A program made the position numbers and the translations under genes. A stretch of DNA of 63,276 bases from positions 1 to 63,276 of the IMG/VR virus record IMGVR_UViG_3300032334_002666; one strand, given 5' to 3'. This document shows, one piece after another, positions 33,731-43,394 of this stretch (positions within the stretch are counted from its first letter, which is position 1; every line of letters begins with the position of its first letter). Source of the DNA: a virus. A model generated the notes under the pieces. It was not told the DNA's origin. It ran no database searches and saw nothing but the letters and a program-made list of their open reading frames with translations.

Positions 33731-35251
33731 ATGGCAGTCAGTCACGTGTATCCAGTAATAGATTTTACACTATTAGATTATGATAAGATCCCGGTCGGAA
33801 CCTTCCTGATTGGATTCGATAGTAGTAATGGAGGAAAGCTATGTAAAATGGATCATGTAGGAACTATTACAATAATTGAGAGTGGATTACTGCCCTCGCT
33901 AACTGGTCTTATTTACAAAGGATTATGGGATGCCTCAATTAATTTCCCTACTTTAACAAGCAGCGTGGGAACACCTGGAGATTTTTATATCGTTTCTGTT
34001 CTAGGAACAACTAATCTTAATGGAACTACTGATTGGCAAGTAGGTGACTGGGCTATTTTTGAAGGAGGAATATGGACTAAAGTCGACAATCATGATATTC
34101 AAACATATAACACTGTAAAGGATGAAGGTACAGTTCTTCCACAAAGATCAGTACTAAAGTTCACAGGAACTGGTGTAACTGCCAGTGATATTGGTGGAGA
34201 GACTCAAGTAAACATTCCAATTCAACCAGCTTATAAAACTGCACAAGATGAAGGCTCATCATTAACGCAGAGAGATACTATTAACTTTGTCGGTGGAGGA
34301 GTAACGGTAACTGATACTGGTACTAAAACACAAGTGAGTATTCCTACTCAGCAGGCATATACTACTATTCAAGAAGAAGGAAGCGCATTAACCCAGCAGA
34401 GCGTTATTGATTTTCAAGGTGCTGGTATAACTGCATCTGATGGAGTAGGTAAAACAATTATAACTGTTCCAATTCAGCCAGCGTATTCAATAATTAAAGA
34501 TGAAGGTAGCTCAGTAACTCAACGAAGCACTATTAACTTTGTAGGTGGAGGAGTAACTGCAAGTGATATTGGCGGTGAAACACAGGTGAGTATTCCTACT
34601 CAGCAGGCATATACTACTATTCAAGAAGAAGGATCGAGTTTGACTCAAACAAATATTCTTGATTTTCAAGGTGCTGGTGTAACTGCAACAAACGGAGTCG
34701 GTAAAACTATTGTAACTATTCCTGGAAGTGGGTCAACTACTAATTTTGGACTACATGCACAAACTAGTACAAGTACACCTGTTACAAATACATTATCTGA
34801 ATTATCTCTATTAGGTGGAGGAGTAGGAACATTAACCGTCCCAGCTAATGGGTTTAACGTAGGGGATAGTTTCCATGCAGTAGGCACCGGCCATATATCA
34901 TCAAATAATAATCATAAACTTAGAATAAGAGTTAAAACTGGCGTAATTGTTCTTGCTGATACTGGTGATATAACCATGCCATCAACTACTTCTAAGCATT
35001 GGAAACTTGATATTGAATTTACAGTTAGGGCAATCGGCGGATCTGGAGTAGCAAGTATTGCTACTGGAGGCAGTTTTATATATACTAAAAATTCAAGTAA
35101 TGCATTTGAAGGGGTCACATTTTCAACAGAAACTACTACTGGATTCAATACAACAATTAGTAATACGCTGACTGTTACTGCTCAATGGGATACAGCAAGT
35201 ACTGGTGATTCAATCTATTCAGAGATATTTACGTTGACTAAAGTTTATTAA
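33731..35251 (+). CDS. Tail fibre/receptor-binding-like protein with 42-residue repeats
   Basis: 506 residues. The N-terminal domain (about 55-120) contains YKGLWDASINFPTL, GTPGDFYIV and WQVGDWAIFEGGIWTKV, a module common in phage fibres. Residues 126-335 are five tandem 42-residue repeats. After a Gly/Ser linker, residues about 345-506 form a beta-rich C-terminal head (jelly-roll-like) that could bind a receptor. It is a lone plus-strand late gene between two replication blocks, and its stop codon overlaps that of convergent gp46. Confidence 0.75.
   Translation: MAVSHVYPVIDFTLLDYDKIPVGTFLIGFDSSNGGKLCKMDHVGTITIIESGLLPSLTGLIYKGLWDASINFPTLTSSVGTPGDFYIVSVLGTTNLNGTTDWQVGDWAIFEGGIWTKVDNHDIQTYNTVKDEGTVLPQRSVLKFTGTGVTASDIGGETQVNIPIQPAYKTAQDEGSSLTQRDTINFVGGGVTVTDTGTKTQVSIPTQQAYTTIQEEGSALTQQSVIDFQGAGITASDGVGKTIITVPIQPAYSIIKDEGSSVTQRSTINFVGGGVTASDIGGETQVSIPTQQAYTTIQEEGSSLTQTNILDFQGAGVTATNGVGKTIVTIPGSGSTTNFGLHAQTSTSTPVTNTLSELSLLGGGVGTLTVPANGFNVGDSFHAVGTGHISSNNNHKLRIRVKTGVIVLADTGDITMPSTTSKHWKLDIEFTVRAIGGSGVASIATGGSFIYTKNSSNAFEGVTFSTETTTGFNTTISNTLTVTAQWDTASTGDSIYSEIFTLTKVY
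34106..34735 (+). repeat. Five tandem 126-nt (42-residue) repeats in the fibre gene
   Basis: Each unit starts Y-x-T/I-x-(D/E)EG-(S/T) and carries (L/V)-(T/P)Q...(N/D)F-x-G-x-G(V/I)T..., with no indels over 210 residues. Units 2 and 4 resemble each other most, as do units 3 and 5, and a stretch of more than 40 nt around GTATTCCTACTCAGCAGGCA is identical at about 34336 and 34588 (offset 252 nt = 2 x 126), implying a recent two-unit duplication. Confidence 0.9.
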
Positions 35252-36915
35252 ATCTTGATAATTTCCATCTCTGAAAAGTGATCGTTTTGAGTAACACAGA
35301 TTCGGTGATCAAATAGTTCTTCAGGCAAGGATTCATGGGATACTACAAATATTGTCATATTATATTTAGTAGAATATTCTTTAAGAATTGAGATTGCGCG
35401 ATAAACATTAGTCTTATCGAGAGAACTAAAGATTTCATCTAGAAACATTACGTTCATTGTACTGTGCTTCATTTTAATTATTTCAATAAAGGCAAGTAAT
35501 ACTATTAGATTCATCTTTTTTCGCTGACCACTCGATAAACTTTCAGGAGAAATTTGCATTCCTAAATAGGTGATATGCGGATCAAACTCGTTATCGAATT
35601 CAAATGAGAATTTAAACTCTAATTTTTCAGAGATCTCAAGAATTCTAGCATTTAGGGTAGGAATTATTCTGTCGATCATGTCTCGCTTGATTCCATTTTC
35701 AGATAGTAAATCGTCTAGGCTTAGCGCAATTGATCGGGTTGAAGCCAGTTGAGAAGAAGCTTGAATATCTTCCCTTATTTGATCACCAAGACTCTTAATT
35801 ATTCCGGAGATAGAAGATATTTCCTCAGATCCGTCGCTTTCCTGAGCAGCCTCTAGTGATGACTCCAAAGCTTTAAGTTCGGCCCTCTTATCAGAGTAGT
35901 TTGAATCGATATCACTTCGATCCAATAATAGAGTTGTTAGGCTCTCATTGACTTCATCTGCAAGTTTCTGCTTATCCTCAAGAGATTCCTTTAATTTAAT
36001 AATTTTAGATTCAATCTTCTCTTTTATTTCGATTGAAGAGTCTGAATGCAGGTCATTAAGACAGTGAGGACACCGGTTTTTAGCATAGATTAGGAGACGA
36101 CTCGATAAGTCTCTGATTTCTGATTTTATCGTATTAAGTTCTTCTTGAGCAACTTTATTTACACTAGTTTGAGAATCTATCTTTTCTTTAAGACTAGTCT
36201 TTTCAAGAAGGGCAGCATCGACTTCTACTTTTTTATTTGCAATATCGGCTGTTAATTTATCAGTAAGTTCCTCCTTTTTCTTACTTAATTTTTCTTTTAG
36301 TGCTTCAAGTTGACTAGTGTATGTTACTAAGTTAGATTGACTGCTTTTTAAAGTTGCAGTAAGAATATCGAGCTCAGATTTATTTTCTCTTAACTCGTCT
36401 TTTACTTTACTTCGCATATCTGAAAGAATATCAATTCCAAAGATACGATCAATAATTTTTCGTTTATCGTCTTTACTTAGGTTCACAAATGATTTAAAAT
36501 CATCAAATGATAGACTGATAGTATTACAAAAAACTGAGAATGGGATTCTAGCTAGTTCTTCTTCAATAAATTCATCTACTTTTCTCTTGTCTGGAAGATT
36601 AAAATGGCTTCCGTTTATTTTAATGTCGCTAAAATTTGGATCGATTCCTCTATCTAACTCTACGATTTCTCCAGAATTGGTTACAAACTTGACATTAGTA
36701 TAAGCATTACGATTGATCCAATTAGGAATATCTTTCATCTTACGAATTGCAGAGCGCCCATATATTGAGACAGTTAGTGCTTCTTTGATTGAAGATTTAC
36801 CTGCACCATTTTCTCCTTCAACTAGGATTAAACCTGCTTTATCATCAAACTTAAATGTTTGTAATTTATTCCCATATGATAGGATATTCTTGTATGAAAA
36901 TTCAGTTAATCTCAT
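35248..36915 (-). CDS. 46: Recombination nuclease ATPase subunit (gp46/SbcC/Rad50-like)
   Basis: 555 residues (T4 gp46: 560). Walker A is GENGAGKSSIKEAL (residues 34-47), the signature is SLSSGQRKKMNL, Walker B is NVMFLDEIFSSLD, with a late His in VVSHE. Between them are two long coiled-coil arms meeting at a zinc hook CPHC. With gp47 it resects DNA ends for recombination-dependent replication. It overlaps the gp47 gene by one base. Confidence 0.94.
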   Translation of the reverse strand: MRLTEFSYKNILSYGNKLQTFKFDDKAGLILVEGENGAGKSSIKEALTVSIYGRSAIRKMKDIPNWINRNAYTNVKFVTNSGEIVELDRGIDPNFSDIKINGSHFNLPDKRKVDEFIEEELARIPFSVFCNTISLSFDDFKSFVNLSKDDKRKIIDRIFGIDILSDMRSKVKDELRENKSELDILTATLKSSQSNLVTYTSQLEALKEKLSKKKEELTDKLTADIANKKVEVDAALLEKTSLKEKIDSQTSVNKVAQEELNTIKSEIRDLSSRLLIYAKNRCPHCLNDLHSDSSIEIKEKIESKIIKLKESLEDKQKLADEVNESLTTLLLDRSDIDSNYSDKRAELKALESSLEAAQESDGSEEISSISGIIKSLGDQIREDIQASSQLASTRSIALSLDDLLSENGIKRDMIDRIIPTLNARILEISEKLEFKFSFEFDNEFDPHITYLGMQISPESLSSGQRKKMNLIVLLAFIEIIKMKHSTMNVMFLDEIFSSLDKTNVYRAISILKEYSTKYNMTIFVVSHESLPEELFDHRICVTQNDHFSEMEIIKI

Positions 36916-38024
36916 TAATCGTATTGTTTTGTGTTTCTTAATGAATCATAAATCTCTTTGAATTTATCAACTATTTGAGTCGATTGATCAGTAGGAAGAT
37001 TCATAAGCTTGATGCGTTCTTCTAATAGAGTGAAAATGTTGTATTCGTAATTTGAATCTAGTTCAAGCTCGCTCTTATTTTTTAATTGATCTTGCGAATA
37101 TGAAGCAAATTCAAGCCGGCGATGTCCATAGCTTTTTACCAGTTCTGTAAATTGTGAAAGTGGAAACTTCTTTGAAAATTCCGACTCGATCATAATATCA
37201 ACGAAATTATTTACGAATTCCTGTTGAATCTGGTCAGGTGTTAATTCAAGCAGATCTAATACTTCAAATCTAAGATGACGTGGTGAAAAATCATTTGGGA
37301 TAAATTTCTCAGTTACCTCTTTACCGCTTACATCAAGAACATAGAATCCTTTTTGATTTCCGCGATCACCTCTATCCATTTCGTATGGAGTTCCAACATA
37401 GAGAACGTTTCCTTTTTCTTGTCGAATATGGATATGACCAGAATAGATTCGAGTAAATTGGTTAAGTTCAGATTGTTCTAATCCGTGTTCAAGTTTAGTG
37501 ACTTTCGTTAGGTTAAAACCTTTAACATCAGCATGACAAAAAACATATTTGGCTGACCGATATGATTGGATTTGATTTTTTAACTCTTCTAGTTTCTCAA
37601 TCCACGGCAACATTAAAAAGTTATGAGAATTGATAGTTAATATCTCAGGCTTCTCATAAATCTTAAAATTAGAATACATGCGATCAAATCCCTCTAGTGA
37701 GTGAGTATCGGTTCGGTCTTTATAATATACATCATGATTGCCTAATATTACAAAGACGCCTCGTTTAAACTTCTTTGTGAATACTTCAGCAATCTTTAGG
37801 GAAAGCTTGTAAATTCGGGTATTAGTAGATTCTCTAACATGGTTCCAGTCACCTACTTGTACTAGAATATCTGTCTCTGGATCAAAGCCTTCCTCCTCTA
37901 TCTGTTTAAGAAAATAGTCGATAAGATATGTTGTTTGAATATCTGACCACTCGACTGAGTTATTACGTACGCCTAAGTGAAGATCACCAAGTACAAATAT
38001 TTTTCTAATGTTATCTAATTTCAT
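36915..38024 (-). CDS. 47: Recombination nuclease catalytic subunit (gp47/SbcD/Mre11-like)
   Basis: 369 residues (T4 gp47: 339). Metallophosphoesterase motifs in order: GDLHLG, VGDWNHV, LGNHDVYY, FCHADV and SGHIHIRQ. This is the nuclease partner of gp46 and is encoded just upstream of it. It overlaps the preceding small gene by 4 nt (ATGA). Confidence 0.93.
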   Translation of the reverse strand: MKLDNIRKIFVLGDLHLGVRNNSVEWSDIQTTYLIDYFLKQIEEEGFDPETDILVQVGDWNHVRESTNTRIYKLSLKIAEVFTKKFKRGVFVILGNHDVYYKDRTDTHSLEGFDRMYSNFKIYEKPEILTINSHNFLMLPWIEKLEELKNQIQSYRSAKYVFCHADVKGFNLTKVTKLEHGLEQSELNQFTRIYSGHIHIRQEKGNVLYVGTPYEMDRGDRGNQKGFYVLDVSGKEVTEKFIPNDFSPRHLRFEVLDLLELTPDQIQQEFVNNFVDIMIESEFSKKFPLSQFTELVKSYGHRRLEFASYSQDQLKNKSELELDSNYEYNIFTLLEERIKLMNLPTDQSTQIVDKFKEIYDSLRNTKQYD

Positions 38025-38248
38025 CCTTGAGTTGCTAGCTGATCAATATCTATTACTTTTGAAATACTCGTAAGTTTCGCCATAAATATCTTAAGATCGG
38101 CTGCTGTTGCAAAAGCATAAGTAGTTGGCAATATTGAATTAGCATCATAGAAAGTTACATCAGTTGTCGAAGTCTCCTCAAATCGATATACTTGTTCAAG
38201 ATTAAGGTAAACTGATCCGGTGGTATGTGTTAATTTAATGTAAGTCAT
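38021..38248 (-). CDS. Small hypothetical protein
   Basis: 75 residues, Thr-rich, with beta-type pattern (YIKLTHTTGSVYLNLEQVYR). It overlaps both neighbours (4 nt with gp47, 1 nt with the upstream gene), so it is an integral part of the replication/recombination operon. No function is recognised. Confidence 0.6.
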   Translation of the reverse strand: MTYIKLTHTTGSVYLNLEQVYRFEETSTTDVTFYDANSILPTTYAFATAADLKIFMAKLTSISKVIDIDQLATQG

Positions 38249-38793
38249 TAGTGTATTCTTTTTTTATGCATTTTTCCTTCTAGAAATTTATACTTCTTAT
38301 TTAGCTCAAGGATCAAGATTTCTTGAATCTCAGTATCTAGTGAATCAAAGATCTTTTTGTATTCCATTGATGAAATCGATGAGATTGCTTCAAGGATATA
38401 GATTGGACTGTAGAAATTTATACCACGATTAGCAATATCTAGATTCTCGTGTACTCTATTGAAGATTAAGTTAAGGTCCTCCTTTGAGAATTTTATTTTT
38501 GATATTGCTGGATCTTGAGTTAACTCAATTGTATATCGACTAAGGACCTCATCTTTTTGTAAAAATTCAAAGATTATGTCTAGGATAAATTTTGATTCTA
38601 ATTGCTCTTCGTAATCATATAGGTCCTTCAAATAATTATCTGAATAATCGGATGATACTGATATCTTTTTTGAGAATTCATATTCTTCTGAATCTTTTAG
38701 CTTATCACCATTGTAATAGCTATTATTAAATATTTTGTCCTCTCTTATTGGATCGTTAGGCAGATCCTTTGTAAATTCTTCGTCTTCGCTCAT
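38248..38793 (-). CDS. Acidic helical protein beside the replicative helicase
   Basis: 181 residues. The first 70 residues are very acidic and Ser/Tyr/Asp-rich; the rest is helical (KFILDIIFEFLQKDEVLSRY, DLNLIFNRVHENLDIANRG). It begins 14 nt downstream of the gp41-like helicase gene. Position would fit a helicase accessory factor, but I see no clear similarity to T4 gp59. Confidence 0.55.
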   Translation of the reverse strand: MSEDEEFTKDLPNDPIREDKIFNNSYYNGDKLKDSEEYEFSKKISVSSDYSDNYLKDLYDYEEQLESKFILDIIFEFLQKDEVLSRYTIELTQDPAISKIKFSKEDLNLIFNRVHENLDIANRGINFYSPIYILEAISSISSMEYKKIFDSLDTEIQEILILELNKKYKFLEGKMHKKRIH

Positions 38794-38807
38794 TCATATG
38801 AATTATT

Positions 38808-40292
38808 TTATATGGAATTAAAGAGAGCATCATAGTCATCTTCAATTATATTATCAACTATAGCGGGTTCTGGAGAATTAGTTATTTCAGAATATTCAGA
38901 CCTTAATTCGTCTGCCATTCTACTTACTTCTTCATCATCACTATAAAATTCGCTATTTTGTCCACTCTCTTCAGAAAGTCTAAAATAGTCTTTATGCATT
39001 GTGTAAAATTTATAACTTTCTTCGTAACCATTGTCACGATTGGCAATTACTTTAATTTTCATTCTACTCTCTAATGGACTTCTCATTAGGCCAAATAGAG
39101 CATCAACTGTATGGATTAGACCAAATGACTCAGCTACTGAATCCATACCTAAATCAAAATTATCAATATCTTCTCGACGAATTTGAGTGGCACTTATTAT
39201 ACACCATTCATTTCGCATAGCAACACCTCTAAGTTCTTCAGAAATAGCTTTGATCTTTTCATAAAGACCATTTTGAGTATTAATAGGTCGTAATAGGTTT
39301 AGATAATCTACTACGACTACTTTAAACTTCTTATTCATCTTTTGCTCAAGTCGAACAAAATAATTTTCAATATCAATTGCAGTAGCTCCACCAGTAGGAA
39401 ACTCCTTAACGATTAACTCGCCAATGTTTTTACCGGAATCCTTAAGCTCTTGAATCTTGTTTTGAACAAGCTTAGATGCAGCTTCATCTGTGATCATTGC
39501 ATAGTCTTCGGATTTTATATTTAAAATATTCGATCCGATTCGCTTCATATATGAACGATCAGCTAATTCAACTGTGACTAATCCAGTAACGTTTCCAGAA
39601 AGAAATGATCGAGCTGCAATATTTCCAAGAACCATTGATTTACCAACTTTAGGTCGACCTTGAAAAACTACAAGTGCTTTTGAGTTCCACCCTCCTCCTT
39701 GAACTTTATCTAGAAAAGCAAAGCCAGTTGGGCTTCCTGATTTTGAAATTTGGATATGAGATTCTGGATTAAAGAAATTTAGGCCAGTATCTGCGCTTGA
39801 GAAGTTTAGAGCAAGTTTAGTACTAATATCGTTTCTAATCTTTTCAGAGATCTTATCAATATTTCCTGGATCAATTGGAGTGGTTTTTAGATAGGTAAGT
39901 AGATCAAAGACAGTTAAGTTTAAATTTCTTAAGAGAATAAATGATCTAACATATTTGTAAAGATAATCATAATTATATTCATTTAGATTAAATGCATACA
40001 ATTCACTAAATTCATCTTCATCTAAATTAACATTGCCTAGGTCAAGATAACTTCTGAGTTCTTTTTTATTTGGAATCTTCTCGTATTCTTTAAAAAACTT
40101 TATTGCTACTTTAAATGATTCTTGTCGGTCATCATCATTAAAATAACTAGGCTTCATCATTGTGATTAATTCTTCACGTCTTAAAGAGTCATGATTAGAT
40201 GGCTTTAGATCATTAAGGTCATTATCGGAATTTAGGATAAAATTCCAAACCATCTTTTCAAGAGAGTCAATATTTTCTGTAAAATCAATCAT
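38808..40292 (-). CDS. 41: Replicative DnaB-type helicase (gp41-like)
   Basis: 494 residues (T4 gp41: 475). RecA-type core: Walker A FQGRPKVGKSMVLGNIAA, Walker B FKVVVVDYLNLLRP, then SATQIRRED and GLMRSP. An N-terminal helical domain of about 180 residues precedes it. As the 5'-3' hexameric helicase it drives the fork. The C-terminal end EDDYDALFNSI resembles the acidic tail of the ssDNA-binding protein in this window (EDDEYDSLFSNL). The start overlaps the upstream gene by 8 nt. Confidence 0.92.
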   Translation of the reverse strand: MIDFTENIDSLEKMVWNFILNSDNDLNDLKPSNHDSLRREELITMMKPSYFNDDDRQESFKVAIKFFKEYEKIPNKKELRSYLDLGNVNLDEDEFSELYAFNLNEYNYDYLYKYVRSFILLRNLNLTVFDLLTYLKTTPIDPGNIDKISEKIRNDISTKLALNFSSADTGLNFFNPESHIQISKSGSPTGFAFLDKVQGGGWNSKALVVFQGRPKVGKSMVLGNIAARSFLSGNVTGLVTVELADRSYMKRIGSNILNIKSEDYAMITDEAASKLVQNKIQELKDSGKNIGELIVKEFPTGGATAIDIENYFVRLEQKMNKKFKVVVVDYLNLLRPINTQNGLYEKIKAISEELRGVAMRNEWCIISATQIRREDIDNFDLGMDSVAESFGLIHTVDALFGLMRSPLESRMKIKVIANRDNGYEESYKFYTMHKDYFRLSEESGQNSEFYSDDEEVSRMADELRSEYSEITNSPEPAIVDNIIEDDYDALFNSI

Positions 40293-40617
40293 TCGTTAGA
40301 TAAAAATAAGTTAGTCCTTTTTTTGTAAAATATATGAAGTCACCTTCAGTCGTAAGATAATCATCAGCGATCATTGTCTTTAATGATTTAACTAAGTTTG
40401 TTTTAAAAGTTTCATCTTTGATCTTATCTCCAAATACATACTTTAGAGATTTGGATGAAAATTTTATGTTTTTTAGCTCTAAACTCTTTTCTTTGGAGTT
40501 AGCCACTCGTATTATGTACTGTAATATCTCAAAAAGGAGGGTAAACTCGTCGCTTAGTCCCTCCTCATTGTACAGATTCAAATAATACTTTATTGGTAAA
40601 TTAGAGTGCAGCGTCAT
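40285..40617 (-). CDS. Hypothetical protein between uvsX and gp41
   Basis: 110 residues, Lys/Leu/Asn-rich. The helix-rich layout ending in a beta hairpin (DYLTTEGDFIYFTKKGLTYFY) resembles a winged-helix fold, but no signature is present. It overlaps uvsX by 17 nt and gp41 by 8 nt, so it is co-translated with both. It may be a recombination or loading accessory. Confidence 0.55.
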   Translation of the reverse strand: MTLHSNLPIKYYLNLYNEEGLSDEFTLLFEILQYIIRVANSKEKSLELKNIKFSSKSLKYVFGDKIKDETFKTNLVKSLKTMIADDYLTTEGDFIYFTKKGLTYFYLTND

Positions 40618-41806
40618 CTTCGTCGTCAGTTAAGTCGTTAAGTTCACTAGTCTCTAATAAGTCGATTTCATCTTGTGTTTCTGGAAATTTAAAAGTAGGT
40701 TTAATTACTTTTTCATCAAGCTCCATTAATACATCGTGGGTAAATAATCTACCTGTAAAAAATTCTTTGACTGGTACAAGATCTCCATTATGTCGAATAA
40801 CGTAGCTCTTTCCAAGTTTCTTAGGTAGGAAATAGAATGTCTCTCCATCTACTTTAAATTCGGAACAAATTGATTGCTCGTCACTCTTTAATTTTGAAAA
40901 TTCTTTTTCAGTTAACTTATTTCCTCGACCAACTCCGCAATTTTCCCAATTGACAAACTGTTCAAGTCCTACATATTGATTCATTCCTTTATGGAACGAG
41001 ATATGGAATTCAATATCAATTGGTTTAGCGAGACGATTTTTTCTGGTTTTGGATCGAACGATAATTCCGGTGGTAGTCTTAGCCTCATCTCTTAGGGTTC
41101 CTTTACTTAACATTAAGATAATTGATGCTGAGAACTCAGGACCTCCTCCACCAGACATTCCTTTAGGAGTATACTGATCCATTGAAGCATAAGTATGATT
41201 AGTAAAGATAAATGGGACTTTTAAATTAGATAGCTCAAGAGTAAACGACTTAAATAGTGATCTCATCTCTTTAGAACGGAGACCCATATCCGATGCGTTT
41301 TTACCAGCATCCATATCTCTTTTACTCTTATCAGTATCGAGCATTCCTACTGAGTCAACAAAGATTGCAGCCTTTAATCCTGGATTATCTCGCATAGTTT
41401 CAATAAAATCATTAATGAAGAATTTAACATCACTGATTAAACCCATACGAAGGTATTTTAATTTTTCTAGATCTACTCCAAATTTGATATAATCTGATCT
41501 ATCGATTGCACCTTCAGTGTCAATATAGAAAACAAAATAGTCTTTCTTTTGAAGCTCTCTAACTGCATTTAAGCAAAGGAATGTTTTACCTGCACCAGAA
41601 TCTCCAGCGATTCCAATACTTCGAGTGTTTGGATATCCACCGAATACTGATCCTGAGATTTGAGCATTTAAGAGATAATTTCCAGTTGGAATATAATCAT
41701 CAATATCTGAAAATCCCATTAGGGTGATCTTGGTTTTTACCTTCTTTTCTAGGAGGTCATTGAATTTATTAAAAGCATTAATTGCGTCGTTTGTTGACTT
41801 TGCCAT
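40601..41806 (-). CDS. uvsX: RecA-like recombinase (UvsX)
   Basis: 401 residues (T4 UvsX: 391). Walker A is GIAGDSGAGKTFLCL (residues about 65-79), Walker B AAIFVDSVGML, with YIDTEGAID and the L2-like region TPKGMSGGGGPEFSASI. It coats ssDNA and exchanges strands, central to recombination-dependent replication. The C-terminus is acidic (LTDDEDDAAL). An AACTTTT element lies about 44 nt upstream of the ATG. Confidence 0.94.
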   Translation of the reverse strand: MAKSTNDAINAFNKFNDLLEKKVKTKITLMGFSDIDDYIPTGNYLLNAQISGSVFGGYPNTRSIGIAGDSGAGKTFLCLNAVRELQKKDYFVFYIDTEGAIDRSDYIKFGVDLEKLKYLRMGLISDVKFFINDFIETMRDNPGLKAAIFVDSVGMLDTDKSKRDMDAGKNASDMGLRSKEMRSLFKSFTLELSNLKVPFIFTNHTYASMDQYTPKGMSGGGGPEFSASIILMLSKGTLRDEAKTTTGIIVRSKTRKNRLAKPIDIEFHISFHKGMNQYVGLEQFVNWENCGVGRGNKLTEKEFSKLKSDEQSICSEFKVDGETFYFLPKKLGKSYVIRHNGDLVPVKEFFTGRLFTHDVLMELDEKVIKPTFKFPETQDEIDLLETSELNDLTDDEDDAAL

Positions 41807-41850
41807 AATTATGTATTTTAATATATTCTACTAGAGAAAGGGTAAAAGTT

Positions 41851-42408
41851 CTATTCTGAAATATAAGAAAGTAATAAAATAGAACAGGAAAGAGTTAGGG
41901 TATCACAAATTTCTCCTCGCATAACTCTACTAAATCGTACTTTGTCGATTGAATGCATTTTAGATTCTGGATCAATTATTTTAGGCATAAATCCAGTAGG
42001 GTCTTCACTATAATTAGTTAAGTTAAGAGCGTAACACTTATAGGTCTTAGTAAAAGGAATAGTGTGCTGTATTTGTCCTAAATAAAAAATATCATTTACA
42101 TCAATATCAGATAAACCTAATTCAGAATCTATACAATCAGAAAGAGATTCATGATATGTATTAAATTCGTCAGGTTTAAGAGACGCGGTGATACACCTTT
42201 TATTTTCTCCATTTAAAACATAATCATGATACTTTGCAAGATATACATTTTTTATTTGGTCGTTTTCATTAACGTCAAAAGGAAGCAAACAAATTGCTTC
42301 CCTCGATGACGAAATTCTTTTGAAACTTCCCTTATCTCCAGTAAAATTTAGGACTTTAAACTTATCGTCTGAATATTCTTCGTTTGAATTAAATTGGTCA
42401 TTCTTCAT
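41851..42408 (-). CDS. Possible NUDIX-fold protein
   Basis: 185 residues. The stretch around residues 30-130 has the strand order of NUDIX proteins (REAICLLPFDVNEN, NVYLAKYHDYVLNG) and a degenerate box ESLSDCIDSELGL followed by IFYLGQIQHTIPFTKTYKCY. The usual REXXEE glutamates are not all present, so catalytic activity is doubtful. It overlaps the upstream gene by 11 nt. Confidence 0.45.
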   Translation of the reverse strand: MKNDQFNSNEEYSDDKFKVLNFTGDKGSFKRISSSREAICLLPFDVNENDQIKNVYLAKYHDYVLNGENKRCITASLKPDEFNTYHESLSDCIDSELGLSDIDVNDIFYLGQIQHTIPFTKTYKCYALNLTNYSEDPTGFMPKIIDPESKMHSIDKVRFSRVMRGEICDTLTLSCSILLLSYISE

Positions 42409-43036
42409 GTATCTCAGTAATATTTACAGTAGGGCCAGTCTTTCTTTGTTTTGGTGGTTGAGGAACTACCATTGTTGAAATAGAAGATTGTACTACTGTT
42501 TTATTTATCGCTCTAAATACATAATCAGATAATTCGCCAAGAAACTTATCTTTATCCTTTGCATTAGAATACATCATTTTTAAAAAATCCTGGTCAGGTA
42601 GGCTAATAGTCACCTGTAAATCTATATTTCTTTCCTCAGAATTAAACATTTCAAACATATTTGATGCTGCAGGCTGAGGCTGTACTTGTTGTTGAACCGA
42701 CTGAGGATTTCCGATTGGTCCTGGACCGCCCATTGGACCATTTTCCAAAGGTACTTGTGGAGCAATTGGTCGAGGTGGACCGGAAATAGATTCAACCTCG
42801 GCTCTAGTCAAAGGCTGCATGTCTCCATGTATCATCAATAGACTAGTATTTAATTGAGAGGTATCTACACTTGACCCATCATCAAATACTGCAAAAAATC
42901 GGTCTCCTCGAGGTTCGATATTTCTACACGTAACTAGTTTACCTAATAACTCAGGTCGATTTGTTTTGATCCACTGGAATTTTGCTCCAGAGAAATTCTC
43001 CATTAAGGAAATTAATTTGTTTTCGTCAAAGTGCAT
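42398..43036 (-). CDS. Hypothetical protein with Pro/Gln-rich linker
   Basis: 212 residues from the ATG at 43036 (MHFDENKLISLMENF), which has an A-rich leader directly after the upstream stop; a longer frame from 43120 would lie over the neighbouring gene and is rejected. An N-terminal domain with a beta-like stretch (RFFAVFDDGSSVDTSQLN) is followed by a Pro/Gly/Gln-rich linker (about 85-125) and a helical C-terminal domain. No family is recognised. Confidence 0.55.
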   Translation of the reverse strand: MHFDENKLISLMENFSGAKFQWIKTNRPELLGKLVTCRNIEPRGDRFFAVFDDGSSVDTSQLNTSLLMIHGDMQPLTRAEVESISGPPRPIAPQVPLENGPMGGPGPIGNPQSVQQQVQPQPAASNMFEMFNSEERNIDLQVTISLPDQDFLKMMYSNAKDKDKFLGELSDYVFRAINKTVVQSSISTMVVPQPPKQRKTGPTVNITEIHEE

Positions 43037-43052
43037 TTGATCTTGGTTTTTT

Positions 43053-43385
43053 TTAGGAATTAAGTTCTTCCATAGTTGAGGCAGATTTATTGTCCTCAAT
43101 CGCTTTAAGAAATTCATCATCTAATGGTCCATTATTTGGAATGTTTGATCCTGGTGGGACAATTGAAATAGTTGGAAAATGATCCGCTGGAACTGCTCCA
43201 GTTGAAGTATTCCATAATGGATTATACATTTCACCAGTAACCCGACTAGACAATAGTCTATCTTTAGCTAAGGGCAATGCTGAAATCTTTTTTCTAACCT
43301 CCTTAATTTGTTGAGGAGATGGCGAGTTCTTACATGCGTCTAAGAAACCTTCGAGCCAGTTTACAAAATCTTGTGCTGTGTTCAT
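43053..43385 (-). CDS. Hypothetical protein downstream of the polymerase fragment
   Basis: 110 residues. The N-terminal half is helical (MNTAQDFVNWLEGFLDACKN, IKEVRKKISALP) and the C-terminal half is Pro/Asn-rich. It starts 9 nt after the polymerase part A stop. It has none of the polymerase motifs, so it is not the missing C-terminal half. No function is recognised. Confidence 0.6.
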   Translation of the reverse strand: MNTAQDFVNWLEGFLDACKNSPSPQQIKEVRKKISALPLAKDRLLSSRVTGEMYNPLWNTSTGAVPADHFPTISIVPPGSNIPNNGPLDDEFLKAIEDNKSASTMEELNS

Positions 43386-43394
43386 ATTATTTGG

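Noticed and set aside
34106-34735. CRISPR-like array in the regular repeats
   Set aside because: The repeats are contiguous, in frame, and encode a 42-residue protein motif without spacers.
42398-43120. Longer start at 43120 for the Pro/Gln-rich hypothetical protein
   Set aside because: The extra 28 codons lie over the end of the upstream gene in another frame, while the ATG at 43036 directly follows that gene and has a typical A-rich leader.
43053-43385. Candidate for the missing C-terminal half of the DNA polymerase
   Set aside because: It is only 110 residues and lacks motifs B and C.
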